Origin: Candidatus Intestinimonas stercoravium
GTDB taxonomy: Bacteria; Bacillota; Clostridia; Oscillospirales; Oscillospiraceae
Assembly (NCBI GenBank): GCA_019117605.1
Contig: DWZK01000139.1
Location: 1-32,359, forward strand
Length of the DNA: 32,359 nucleotides
Reading direction: 5' to 3'
In this document: positions 7,285 through 15,291 of the stretch, piece after piece
Numbering within the stretch: position 1 is the stretch's first letter
Layout of the letters: each line of letters begins with the position of its first letter
The notes under the pieces: model-generated
What the model was told of the DNA's origin: nothing
What the model saw: only the letters and a program-made list of their open reading frames with translations
Databases searched by the model: none
Position numbers and translations under genes: made by a program

Positions 7285-7779
7285 TCAGTCCTTGCGGGCG
7301 CGGACCAGCTCGACGGCCTCTTTCCCGGTCATGTGGTCCACAGTCATCTCCAGCATGCACAGGGGCGCCCACTCCCTGTCGATGTACTCCCGGCGGTGTT
7401 CTGCCCTGTCGGCGGGGGCGTACTTCAAGGCCAGCTTCTCCACTGCGGCGCGCTTGGCGCCGTCGTCCTCCAGGACCGTGACGCGGCCGAAGACGATGAC
7501 GCTGCGGAAATAGGTGGTGTACTCCTCCGGGACCACCTGGTCCTGGTCGATCACGCAGAAGGACGCCCTGGGCTCCCGCCGGATGGCGTCCAGCTTGTGT
7601 CCCTCTTTGGCGCAGTGGAAGTAGAGCCTGGAGCCGTCGTAGCAGTAGCTGATGGGCACGGCATAGGGATATCCCTCGTCGCCGGAGAGAGCCAGTACGC
7701 CGGAGGTCCCCCGGCGGAGCACCTCTTCGCATCGCTCCAAGGGCAGGGCCTGTCTCTTCCTTCGCATCTCACGGAACAT
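7285..7779 (-). CDS. Pyridoxamine 5'-phosphate oxidase-fold flavoprotein (NimA-like)
   Basis: The 164-residue protein opens with MFREMRRKRQALPLERCEE and continues with SGVLALSGDEGYPYAVPISY, LYFHCAKEGHKLDAI and ASFCVIDQD. This is the split-barrel FMN-binding fold of the PNPOx/NimA group common in anaerobes. Members reduce nitroimidazoles or other small molecules, but many are of unknown activity. It sits alone behind a good promoter and has its own terminator. The leader carries a long inverted repeat (7806-7853). Confidence 0.85.
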   Translation of the reverse strand: MFREMRRKRQALPLERCEEVLRRGTSGVLALSGDEGYPYAVPISYCYDGSRLYFHCAKEGHKLDAIRREPRASFCVIDQDQVVPEEYTTYFRSVIVFGRVTVLEDDGAKRAAVEKLALKYAPADRAEHRREYIDREWAPLCMLEMTVDHMTGKEAVELVRARKD

Positions 7780-7805
7780 GAACGATCTCCTCCTGAAATG
7801 AAAAT

Positions 7806-7853
7806 ACGCCGTGCGCCATTCTCTCTATGACCTGACAGAATGGTACAAGGCGT
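7806..7853 (-). promoter_or_regulatory. Stem-loop in the leader of the PNPOx-family gene
   Basis: Two nested pairings, ACGCC/GGCGT (7806-7810 with 7849-7853) and CCATTCT/AGAATGG (7816-7822 with 7837-7843), lie between promoter and start codon. They could form an RNA hairpin or a protein-binding dyad. No known riboswitch class was recognised. Confidence 0.4.
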
Positions 7854-7889
7854 TACCCGGTGGTAAAGATATATCCATAAAACAACGTT

Positions 7890-7918
7890 ATTATAGAAAG
7901 TCCCGGGAGAAAAGTCAA
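7890..7918 (-). promoter_or_regulatory. Promoter of the PNPOx-family gene
   Basis: On the minus strand TTGACT (7913-7918) and a perfect TATAAT (7890-7895) are separated by 17 bp. Its upstream edge abuts the terminator hairpin of the SLH gene. Confidence 0.8.
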
Positions 7919-7950
7919 GAGGGGCGCGGCAAAACTTGCCGCGCCCCTCT
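7918..7950 (-). terminator. Terminator of the TetR-efflux-SLH operon
   Basis: A 14-bp GC-rich stem (7919-7932 with 7936-7949) lies 15 bp after the SLH gene stop. The T-rich stretch that follows (GACTTTTC) is short and offset. Confidence 0.65.
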
Positions 7951-7964
7951 CGGATATACTGCCG

Positions 7965-9818
7965 TCAGGCCTCTTCCGCCAGGATGACCCGGATGCGTCC
8001 GCCCTGGCTCTGGTCCTTGTCATAGTAGCCGGTGAGCGTGTAGCCCCCGTTGGAGACGATGGACAGGGAGGAGGGATAGTAGTCGTCGTCCCGCACCTCG
8101 TAGACCTGCACGCCGTCCCAGATGGCCAGCTCCCGGTTGCCCGCATAGGCGGTGGAGCCCTCCACGGAGGCGATCTCCACCTCCTCCAGGTTGGCGGCCC
8201 GGTCCACTTGGCCGCCGTCGGACTTCATCATGAAGGGGCCGCGCTCGAGGGCGTAGATCCTGTTCCCGGAGAGGGAGTGGGTCCCGGCGGCGTCCTGATA
8301 GACATAGGTGCCCATGGTAGTGAGACCGGCGTTGGTCTCACTGACCGAGTCGATCACCCCGTAGGTGTGCATATCGCCGGTGGCATCCCGGAGGATGAGG
8401 CGGGAGATGTCCCCATCCCCATCCAGGAGGTAGTAGGCGACCTGGCTCTCGGTGAGGGTCATGCCCGCCAGGCGGTTGGGATAGACCCGGACCGCCATGG
8501 TGTCCCCGTAGGTGTCCAAGATCTCCACGTCGGGCGCGAAGGAGCGGCTGCCCAGCTTGGTCCCCGCGCTGTCCACCCGCCCGGACAGGGAGGAGGAGCT
8601 GAGCCGGCGGACCTGGGTCTCCCCGCCATCGGAGGTGGCCAGGACGTAGGCGCCCACCCGGATATCGTCCTCGTCATAGCGGTAGGTGTAGGTGTTGCCG
8701 TCGGTGGCGGCGATGGTGAGGGAGGAGGCGGAGAAGTCGTTGCCGTTGGCGTCGGTGTAGCTCTGGGGCTGCACCGCCACCACCATGCCGTACACCGCGC
8801 CGGTGGACTGGGCGGGGGAGAGGACGGAGACCACCTTGTTGTCACGGCCCAGCAGGAGGGTGGCGGAGTCGCCCACGCTGAAAGAGCCCAGGTCGCTGAC
8901 CGCATAGGCGGCGGAGGAGGTCTCGATCTCATACTGCCGCCCGGAGAGGGTGATGGAGGTGGGAGAGGAGGCGGGGGAGACCGCCTGGATGGTGCCGGTG
9001 ACCCGGTTGGTGTACACCCAGAGGGTGTTCATAGACTTCGACCAGTAGACCACGTCGTTCTGGGCAAGGGCGCTGGAGGTGGCGGTCATACCGTTGCGGG
9101 AGACCTTCGCCCCATCGATGTCGAAGGGGATCTTGTCCCGCCAGCCGCTCTCACCCACCACGACGGGGCCGTCCATGGTGTCGTTGAGCAGGGCCAGGGT
9201 ATCCACCTGCCCGTCGGCGGTGAGGCTGTGGCCCAGCACGGAGGAGAGGTAGGGCTGCCCCGCCTTGGTGGAGGCGGTGAGGGCGTTGTAGAAGAGATAC
9301 ATGGCGTCCTGCCGGGTCATGGTGTCGTTCTGGCCCAGGGTGATGCCCTCATCCAGGTCCAGGGTCCGGTACATGGCCATCTGCCCGGCGGGGAAGGAGC
9401 CGGAGAAGTCGCTGTTGGAATAGCCCAGCAGCCGCAGGACCATCACCACGCCCTCGGCCAGGGTGATGGTGGCGTTGGGGCGGAAGGTGCCGTCCAGATA
9501 GCCGGTGACATAGCCGGAGGAGACGGCGGCCTCCACATAGGGGGCGGCCCAGTGGGTGCGGGGCACGTCGGGATAGGGAGAGACATAGGTCTCGTCCCCC
9601 ACGCTGATGGGGGAGGCGGCCATGAGCATCTTCACGAACTCCGCCCGGGTCACCGGAGCGGTGAGGGACAGGTCGCCGTTCTCGTCGCCCACCATGATGT
9701 CGAGGGCGGCCAGGACCTGGGCGGCCTCATCGGTGGAGGGGACCGCCGCAAGGGCGGGGACGGCCAGAGACAGGGCGATCGCCCCCGCCAGAAGGGCGGA
9801 AAGGACTCTTTTCTTCAT
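7965..9818 (-). CDS. Secreted S-layer-homology (SLH) domain protein
   Basis: The 617-residue protein begins with a typical signal peptide (MKKRVLSALLAGAIALS to ALA|A, about residues 1-25). Three SLH motifs follow in about residues 28-180, with APVTRAEFVKML, YPDVPRTHWAAPYV and GYLDGTFRPNATIT recognisable. SLH domains bind pyruvylated secondary cell-wall polymers, which places the protein on the cell surface. The remaining 430 residues are beta-rich, Ser/Thr/Asp-rich and not recognised. The start at 9818 has AAAGGAG upstream. It is the last gene of the TetR-adaptor-ATPase-permease operon, 37 bp after the permease, so it probably works with the pump. Confidence 0.85.
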   Translation of the reverse strand: MKKRVLSALLAGAIALSLAVPALAAVPSTDEAAQVLAALDIMVGDENGDLSLTAPVTRAEFVKMLMAASPISVGDETYVSPYPDVPRTHWAAPYVEAAVSSGYVTGYLDGTFRPNATITLAEGVVMVLRLLGYSNSDFSGSFPAGQMAMYRTLDLDEGITLGQNDTMTRQDAMYLFYNALTASTKAGQPYLSSVLGHSLTADGQVDTLALLNDTMDGPVVVGESGWRDKIPFDIDGAKVSRNGMTATSSALAQNDVVYWSKSMNTLWVYTNRVTGTIQAVSPASSPTSITLSGRQYEIETSSAAYAVSDLGSFSVGDSATLLLGRDNKVVSVLSPAQSTGAVYGMVVAVQPQSYTDANGNDFSASSLTIAATDGNTYTYRYDEDDIRVGAYVLATSDGGETQVRRLSSSSLSGRVDSAGTKLGSRSFAPDVEILDTYGDTMAVRVYPNRLAGMTLTESQVAYYLLDGDGDISRLILRDATGDMHTYGVIDSVSETNAGLTTMGTYVYQDAAGTHSLSGNRIYALERGPFMMKSDGGQVDRAANLEEVEIASVEGSTAYAGNRELAIWDGVQVYEVRDDDYYPSSLSIVSNGGYTLTGYYDKDQSQGGRIRVILAEEA

Positions 9819-9855
9819 CTTTGTTCGCTCCTTTTGATGAGTGGAAGTGACAGGA

Positions 9856-11085
9856 TCAGTCATACCGCAGGGCGTCGATCGGGTTGAGGCGGGCGGCCTT
9901 GTTGGCGGGCAGATAGCCGAAGAGGATGCCCACCCCCACCGACACGCCGAAGGACACCGCGATGCCCCCCAGGGTGGGGACGGCCACGAAGCCGTCGTTG
10001 CCGGTGCCCAGGGCAAAGGCGATCACATTGGTGAGCACGTTGGCCATGACGATGCCCAGGCCGATGCCGATGATGCCGCCGATGGCAGAGGTGGTGCCCG
10101 CCTCGATGATGAACTGGCTGCGGATGTCCCGCCCCTTGGCGCCCAGGGATTTGCGGATACCGATCTCCCGGGTGCGCTCGGTCACCGACACCAGCATGAT
10201 GTTCATGATGCCGATGCCGCCCACCAGCAGGGAGATGGCCGCGATCAGGATGAGGATCATCATGAGGGTGTTGAGCATGGAGTCCATGGCGTCCATCATC
10301 TCGGCGCTGCTCATGACGAAATAGGCGTCTTCCGTCTGGAAGGTCTGATAGAGCCGGGACTCGATCAGACCCTTGGCCACATTAGAGGTATCGTTGTCCG
10401 CGCTGTTGAAGAGGTAGAGGTCCACCCAGCCGGTGCCGTTGAGGCGCATGGCGCTGCCGTAGGGGATATAGATCACGTCGTCCCCGCTGCCCTCCGTGCT
10501 GTCGGCATACTCGGACATCACGCCGATGACGGTGAAGGGGGTCCCCTTGATGGTGAGGGTCTGGCCCAGGGCATCGCCGCCGAAGGCGTCCCGAGCCAGA
10601 TAGCTGCCGATGACGCACACGTTCTGGTAGCGGTCCACGTCGATGTAGCTGAGGAAACGGCCCTCGCCGAGAGAGCCGCCGCTGAGGGTCTGGCCCCGGT
10701 CGGCGTCATAGAAGAACTCGCTCACGCCGTAGATACTGGTGTGCTCGTACTCGTCGGAGCCGTGGCGGACCAGGCCCTGGGTCATCACATAGGGGCTCAC
10801 GCCGGAGAGATACTGGGGATATTTGTCCACCAGCTCGTACATATCGTCCGGGTCCACGGTGCGGGAGCTCATCCCGCCGCCCAGGCCCCAGAGCTGCACC
10901 TGGATAAGGTTGGCGCCCAGCTGCTCGAACTGGCGGTTCATATAGTTCTGCATGCCGTTGCCCAGGCTGGTGATGATGATGACGGCCGCCACGCCGATGA
11001 TGATGCCCAGCATGGTGAGCAGGGCCCGCATCTTGCTGGTGAGCAGGGACTTGACGGCCAGGCGGAAGGACTGGGTGAAATTCAT
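9856..11085 (-). CDS. MacB/FtsX-type ABC transporter permease
   Basis: The 409-residue protein has the MacB architecture. One N-terminal helix (LLTMLGIIIGVAAVIII) is followed by a large extracytoplasmic MacB_PCD domain (about 50-270) and three C-terminal helices of the FtsX type, with RTREIGIRKSLGAKGRDI between. Such mechanotransmission permeases work with a soluble ATPase and an adaptor to move peptides, lipids or drugs out of the envelope. It overlaps the ATPase gene by 4 bp (ATGA). The substrate is unknown. Confidence 0.9.
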   Translation of the reverse strand: MNFTQSFRLAVKSLLTSKMRALLTMLGIIIGVAAVIIITSLGNGMQNYMNRQFEQLGANLIQVQLWGLGGGMSSRTVDPDDMYELVDKYPQYLSGVSPYVMTQGLVRHGSDEYEHTSIYGVSEFFYDADRGQTLSGGSLGEGRFLSYIDVDRYQNVCVIGSYLARDAFGGDALGQTLTIKGTPFTVIGVMSEYADSTEGSGDDVIYIPYGSAMRLNGTGWVDLYLFNSADNDTSNVAKGLIESRLYQTFQTEDAYFVMSSAEMMDAMDSMLNTLMMILILIAAISLLVGGIGIMNIMLVSVTERTREIGIRKSLGAKGRDIRSQFIIEAGTTSAIGGIIGIGLGIVMANVLTNVIAFALGTGNDGFVAVPTLGGIAVSFGVSVGVGILFGYLPANKAARLNPIDALRYD

Positions 11086-11858
11086 GCCCGCGCCTCCTCT
11101 CCCTCCGGCGCCGGGTCGTCGAAACCGTCGATCCCCTCGGTGCTCTCCTCCGGCTGGACCACGGCCCGCGGGTCCTTGGCGTCCCCGTCGTAGATGATCT
11201 TCCCGTCCTGGAGGCGGACGATCCGCTTGGCCTTGACGGCGATGGAGTTGTCATGGGTGATGAGGACCACCGTGTCCCCCTCGGCGTTGAGCTTCTGGAG
11301 GAAGGCCAGCACCTCCCGGCCGGTGCGGGAGTCCAGGGCGCCGGTGGGCTCGTCGGCCAGGATCACCGAGGGTTCCCCGGCCAGCGCCCGGGCGATGGAC
11401 ACCCGCTGCTGCTGGCCGCCGGAGAGCTGGCTGGGCAGGTTCTTCCGCTTGTCGGCCAGGCCCACCCGCTCCAGGGCGCGGATGGCCCGCTCATGCCGCT
11501 CCTCCGCCCCCACGCCCCCGTAGAGCAGGGGCAGCTCCACGTTCTCCTGCACGGAGAGCTTGGGGATCAGGTTGTACTGCTGGAAGATGAAGCCCAGCAT
11601 CTTGTTGCGGATGACGGCCTGCTGGTCGTCATCCATGGTGGACACGTCCACGCCCCCCAGATGGTAGGTGCCCGAAGTGGGCACATCCAGGCAGCCGATG
11701 ATGTTCATGGCGGTGGATTTGCCGGAGCCGGAGGAGCCTACGATGGCCACGAACTCCCCCTCGTCCACCGTCAGGGTGATCCCGTCCAGGGCGTGGACGG
11801 TCTCCTCTCCCATGTGGTAGATCTTATAGACGTCCTTGAGCTCGATGAGGTGTTCCAT
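11082..11858 (-). CDS. MacB/LolD-type ABC transporter ATP-binding protein
   Basis: The 258-residue ATPase has Walker A GSSGSGKS (41-48), a Q-loop (FIFQQYNLIP), the signature LSGGQ (145-149) and Walker B VILADEP (165-171). It ends with an H-loop (LITHD) and belongs to the LolD/MacB/FtsE group. A 35-residue acidic tail (PEESTEGIDGFDDPAPEGEE) extends beyond the usual end. It lies 6 bp after the adaptor gene and overlaps the permease gene by 4 bp. Confidence 0.93.
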   Translation of the reverse strand: MEHLIELKDVYKIYHMGEETVHALDGITLTVDEGEFVAIVGSSGSGKSTAMNIIGCLDVPTSGTYHLGGVDVSTMDDDQQAVIRNKMLGFIFQQYNLIPKLSVQENVELPLLYGGVGAEERHERAIRALERVGLADKRKNLPSQLSGGQQQRVSIARALAGEPSVILADEPTGALDSRTGREVLAFLQKLNAEGDTVVLITHDNSIAVKAKRIVRLQDGKIIYDGDAKDPRAVVQPEESTEGIDGFDDPAPEGEEARA

Positions 11859-11864
11859 GTGTCA

Positions 11865-13535
11865 TCACCCCACCATGCTCATGAAGCTGGAGCCCTGGAC
11901 CCGGGAGTAGACCGTCTCTCCCGCCTCCAGGCCGGAGAGGATCTCCACATACGCGTCGTCGCTGCGGCCCAGGGCCACCTCGCGGGCCTCCAGCTTGGAG
12001 GGGTCGGCGAGGTTGCCCTGCTCGTCCAGGGCGCCGGGCCCCGCCACCAGCACGGTGCTGGTCCCGTTCTCGCCCCTGCTCACCGTCTCCACCGGCACGC
12101 AGAGCACGTTCCCGGCGTCCTCCACCACGATCCTGGCGGAGACGTTCATGCCGGGCTTGAGCTCCTCGGGGGTGCCGTCCACCAGGACGGTGACCGGGTA
12201 GTTGGTGGAGCCGTTGGCGGTAGTGCCGTTGATGTTCACCTTATCCACTTTTCCGGTGAAGGTCTGCCCCTCCACGGCGGAGGCGGTGATCTCCACCTCC
12301 TGGCCCACCTGGATCTTGTTGATGTCCAGTTCGTTGACGCTGATGTCGAAGGTGAGGGCGGACATGTCGTAGATGACGGCGGGATAGGCGATGCCGGTGG
12401 TGCTGGCGTTGGAGGTGTCCAGCGTGTCTCCCACCTCGTAGTTCTTCTCGATCACCGTGCCGTCGATGGTGGAGGTGATGGAGTAGTCCTCCAGGCTGTC
12501 CTGGGCGTTGCGCAGCGTGAGCTCCGCGTTCTGGACCTGGATAGCCGCGTTCTGGATCTGGGTCTCCATATCCGTCTGGTCGAAAGCGCCGATGACCTGG
12601 TCCTCCGTCACCCGGTCCCCCTCCCTCACGGTGAGGGACTCCAGCTCGCCGGAGGTCTTGGCCACCACCTGCTTGCTCTCGCCGTACTCGAAGGTGCCGC
12701 TGGCGGCGCTGGAGGCGGTCCCCACGGCGGCGGTGCCGCTGGAGGTGTCGCTGAGGGCGCCGGGGTTGGGCACCAGCAGGGTCACGTTCCGGACCAGGGT
12801 GCCGCCGGGGCCCACCGAGTCGGTGGCGGCGATGGAGTCGATGGAGCCGGAGATGGTCTCCAGGGTGCCGTCCACGGTGACGGTGGCGGGCTCGCCCACA
12901 TAGAGAGCGGCGGCGTCGGCGGAGTGGAAGGGGACGGTGAGCTTCATGTTGTCCCGGTCCAGGATGTCGGCGATGGGCGCGCCGGCGGATACCATGTCCC
13001 CCTCGTCCACATACAGCTCGGTGATGACGCCGGAGGCAGTGGCGGTGACGGTGGCGTTCTTCTGGCTGTCCGCCTGATTTTTCAGCAGCTGCTGATAGTT
13101 GAGCCTGGCGGTCTCCAGAGACAGCCGGGCCTGCTCGATGGCGGTCTCCACGTCGGTGGAGTCGATGCGGAAGAGCAGATCGCCCTTATGTACCGTGCCG
13201 CCCTCCTCGAAGGGGGCCTCCAGCACCTCGCCCCGCACCAGGGTGGTCACACGGTAGGAGTGGAGCGGTTCGATCGCGCCGGTGCCCGACACCGACACCA
13301 CCAGATCCTGCATCTGGGCCGTGCTGGGCAGATAGGCCGCCGTGGAGGTCAAGTTCGTGCCGCCGGAGCATGCCCGGAGCACCAGCACGATGACGGCCAC
13401 CACGATCACCAGGGTGACGATCCGCTTGAGCCACTTCTTCTTTTTCTTAGGGATGGGGACCTTGGGTGCCTTGGCCGCCTGCTTGCCGGGGGCGGAGGGG
13501 CTCTGGACCTCTTGCTTGCGCTCGGTGGTTTCCAT
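11865..13535 (-). CDS. HlyD/MacA-type membrane-fusion adaptor with duplicated lipoyl-hairpin units
   Basis: The protein has 556 residues, well above the roughly 370-400 of MacA. A basic cytoplasmic N-terminus is followed by one helix (about 38-54). Two lipoyl-plus-coiled-coil units follow at about 98-195 and 288-380. Each has paired lipoyl half-motifs (GEVLEAPFEEGGTVHKGD and SGVITELYVDEGD; SGELESLTVREGD and DGTVIEKNYEVGD) around a helical segment. Beta-barrel regions lie after each unit, and a C-terminal domain ends the protein. In Gram-positive bacteria such adaptors pair with MacB-like transporters without an outer-membrane channel. It is 13 bp downstream of the TetR gene. Confidence 0.88.
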   Translation of the reverse strand: METTERKQEVQSPSAPGKQAAKAPKVPIPKKKKKWLKRIVTLVIVVAVIVLVLRACSGGTNLTSTAAYLPSTAQMQDLVVSVSGTGAIEPLHSYRVTTLVRGEVLEAPFEEGGTVHKGDLLFRIDSTDVETAIEQARLSLETARLNYQQLLKNQADSQKNATVTATASGVITELYVDEGDMVSAGAPIADILDRDNMKLTVPFHSADAAALYVGEPATVTVDGTLETISGSIDSIAATDSVGPGGTLVRNVTLLVPNPGALSDTSSGTAAVGTASSAASGTFEYGESKQVVAKTSGELESLTVREGDRVTEDQVIGAFDQTDMETQIQNAAIQVQNAELTLRNAQDSLEDYSITSTIDGTVIEKNYEVGDTLDTSNASTTGIAYPAVIYDMSALTFDISVNELDINKIQVGQEVEITASAVEGQTFTGKVDKVNINGTTANGSTNYPVTVLVDGTPEELKPGMNVSARIVVEDAGNVLCVPVETVSRGENGTSTVLVAGPGALDEQGNLADPSKLEAREVALGRSDDAYVEILSGLEAGETVYSRVQGSSFMSMVG

Positions 13536-13548
13536 GTTGTTGACTCCT

Positions 13549-14172
13549 TTACTGTGGACTGCGCGGCTTCTCCATGCCGCGGGCTAGGATGCGAAGACGG
13601 TCGCGGTACCGCGCCCGCACTGGCGCGGGGTCCTCCGCCAGCAGGCCCTCATAGAGGAGAGGGCCTGCTGTGTGCAGGAGGATATGGAGCATATCCTCCT
13701 GATCCTCTCTGTGTTCCAGCCAAAGAGACTGGAAGTCGATATGCGGGAGGATCTGTTCGGCCAGATCCCGGCTCGAGGCACGGCCATGGAACATGAAACA
13801 GTGCAGGCCTGCGTTCTGCCGGAGCACTTCCAGCGCCAGGGCGTCGCCGCGGCCGCCCTCGGGCGAGCGGAAGAGGGCCTGCACCTGGTCGAACAGAGAC
13901 TCGAAGGCGGGGAACAGAGCCCCCTGATGGGCGTCCAGCAGCCCGGACAAGAGCTGGATGAACCGCTGGGCATACTGGGAGAGAAGGTAGGTGAACAGGT
14001 CCTCTTTATCGATGAAATAGAGGTAGAAGCCACCCCGGGAGATGCCCGAGGCACGGACGATCTGGTTGATGGAGGCATCCGGATAGGGCACCCGGGCGAA
14101 CTCCTCCATGGCGCAGGTGAGCAGTTTCTCCCGCTTCTCCGCGGGAAGGCGGAAAAAGGTGTTGTGGGGCAA
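13549..14172 (-). CDS. TetR/AcrR-family repressor of the efflux operon
   Basis: The 207-residue protein starts at a TTG codon (14172) to give (M)PHNTFFRLPAEKREKLL, the usual N-terminus of this TetR subgroup. A GAGGGGGG ribosome-binding site lies upstream. The ATG at 14211 is rejected because it falls inside the operator and at about the predicted transcription start. The helix-turn-helix is in ASINQIVRASGISRGGFYLYF. The C-terminal ligand domain is not informative. It is first in the operon, and a perfect dyad overlaps its own promoter, so it probably represses itself together with the pump and the SLH gene and is released by a pump substrate. Confidence 0.88.
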   Translation of the reverse strand: MPHNTFFRLPAEKREKLLTCAMEEFARVPYPDASINQIVRASGISRGGFYLYFIDKEDLFTYLLSQYAQRFIQLLSGLLDAHQGALFPAFESLFDQVQALFRSPEGGRGDALALEVLRQNAGLHCFMFHGRASSRDLAEQILPHIDFQSLWLEHREDQEDMLHILLHTAGPLLYEGLLAEDPAPVRARYRDRLRILARGMEKPRSPQ

Positions 14173-14194
14173 TGTGATCCCCCCTCTGGACAGG

Positions 14195-14213
14195 ATATGA
14201 CAAGCTGTCATAT
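14195..14213. promoter_or_regulatory. Operator dyad for the TetR regulator
   Basis: A perfect palindrome of two 8-bp arms (ATATGACA, TGTCATAT) with a 3-bp centre lies immediately downstream of the -10 box, over the expected transcription start. Size and symmetry fit a TetR-family operator. Confidence 0.7.
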
Positions 14214-14242
14214 ATCTTAGCCGAGGGGGCTCTCCCTGTCAA
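14214..14242 (-). promoter_or_regulatory. Promoter of the TetR-efflux-SLH operon
   Basis: On the minus strand a perfect TTGACA (14237-14242) and TAAGAT (14214-14219) are separated by 17 bp. The operator dyad abuts the -10 box. Confidence 0.75.
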
Positions 14243-14336
14243 CGTGGTAATTGTAAACTTTTCTCCCAGACCAGTCTTGAGGATAGCACAAGGACTTATA
14301 GAGAAGGGAAAAGAAAGGATTAAATTTTCCTTAAAT

Positions 14337-14364
14337 TTGATATTGTACATATTGAGTATATACA
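14337..14364 (+). promoter_or_regulatory. Possible promoter of the SpoIIQ-like gene
   Basis: TTGATA (14337-14342) and TATACA (14359-14364) are separated by 16 bp in an AT-rich stretch about 100 bp upstream of the M23 gene. If the gene is sporulation-controlled, a different sigma factor may be used. Confidence 0.3.
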
Positions 14365-14460
14365 GTATAGACAGATGGGCGGGGAAAGTCAAGAAAAAAT
14401 AGTTGGGGGAGATGTATAAACCTGGGAGCCGGTGCCCACAATAGCCTCGGAGGTGTTACC

Positions 14461-15219
14461 ATGAAACAAAAACCGATCGCCCAGCGGGTCGGCGAGTTCC
14501 TGGAGGGGAAGGGCTTCTACATAGTCCTGTCCCTCTGCGTCGCCGCGATAGGGATCTCGGGCTATTATCTCTTTTCCACTTTGAACCAGGCCGGCGGGGA
14601 GACGGCCGTGTCCGCGCCCGCCCAGGTGATAGTGACGCCGTCCCCCAGCCTGGAGGCGGTGAAGCCGTCCGTCTCTCCGGCTCCCTCTCCCTCACAGAAG
14701 ACGGAGCCCGCCCGGAGCTCGCCCAGCCCCGCGGAGGAGACCGGGGAGACGCCCCAGACGGCGCCCTCTTCCGCCCCGGCGGCGCAGCCTTCTGAGGAGC
14801 CGGCAGCCAGCTTTTTCACCTGGCCCCTGAAGGGAGAAGTGCTGGCGGACTGGTCCCTGGAGGTCCTGGCCTATGACGAGACTATGGGGGATTGGCGGAT
14901 CCACGACGGGGTGGACATCTCCTCCCCCGTGGGCACCCAGGTGGCGGCTGTGGCCGCCGGGACCGTGGCCTCTGTGGAGCAGGACGATCTGATGGGCACG
15001 ACCGTGACCATCTCCCACGGCGGCGGAGTGGAGAGCGTCTATGCCAATCTGGCCGCCCAGCCCGCCGTGGAGGCCGGGGACACCGTGAAGGCGGGGGACG
15101 TGATCGGCGCGGTGGGAGAGACCGCCATCGCCGAGAGCGCCCGGCTGCCCCACCTCCACCTGGAGATGCGGGTGGACGGGGAGAGCGTGGACCCGTTGAA
15201 CTATCTGCCGGAACAGTGA
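14461..15219 (+). CDS. spoIIQ: SpoIIQ-like M23 (LytM-domain) membrane protein
   Basis: The 252-residue protein has a short cytoplasmic N-terminus, one helix (about 20-40), a Pro/Ser/Glu-rich linker (50-115) and an M23 domain (about 120-252). The metal-site motifs are intact: HDGVD (His148, Asp152) and HLHLE (His231, His233). The WPLKGEVLADWSLEVLAYDE lead-in and the short domain resemble clostridial SpoIIQ. That forespore protein pairs with SpoIIIAH across the septum and, in clostridia, keeps the metal ligands. GGAGGT precedes the ATG. A generic M23 endopeptidase is the alternative; spoIID is not adjacent. Confidence 0.72.
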   Translation: MKQKPIAQRVGEFLEGKGFYIVLSLCVAAIGISGYYLFSTLNQAGGETAVSAPAQVIVTPSPSLEAVKPSVSPAPSPSQKTEPARSSPSPAEETGETPQTAPSSAPAAQPSEEPAASFFTWPLKGEVLADWSLEVLAYDETMGDWRIHDGVDISSPVGTQVAAVAAGTVASVEQDDLMGTTVTISHGGGVESVYANLAAQPAVEAGDTVKAGDVIGAVGETAIAESARLPHLHLEMRVDGESVDPLNYLPEQ

Positions 15220-15242
15220 AACAGGACCGGATCGGGAAACGA

Positions 15243-15286
15243 ACACCGGCCCTCCCCCCGATCTCGGGGGGAGGGCCGGTGTCTTT
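15243..15286. terminator. Strong hairpin between the SpoIIQ-like gene and the sensor-array operon
   Basis: A near-perfect 19-bp GC-rich stem (15243-15261 with 15264-15282) is followed by CTTTT on the plus strand. It lies between the converging ends of the M23 gene and the last sensor-module gene and probably serves both. Confidence 0.8.
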
Positions 15287-15291
15287 TCCGC

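Noticed and set aside
8208-13796. Long plus-strand open frames opposite the SLH and efflux genes
   Set aside because: They are mirror frames of GC-rich coding DNA. They have Gly/His/Val-biased composition, no family motifs and no start sites with good spacing, while the minus-strand proteins carry clear domains.
14413-14443. Sigma-F/G-like promoter (TGTATA, 18 bp, CACAATA) before the SpoIIQ-like gene
   Set aside because: The match is fair and the gene type suits it. However, transcription would then begin inside the ribosome-binding site and leave almost no leader, so it is not listed as a feature.
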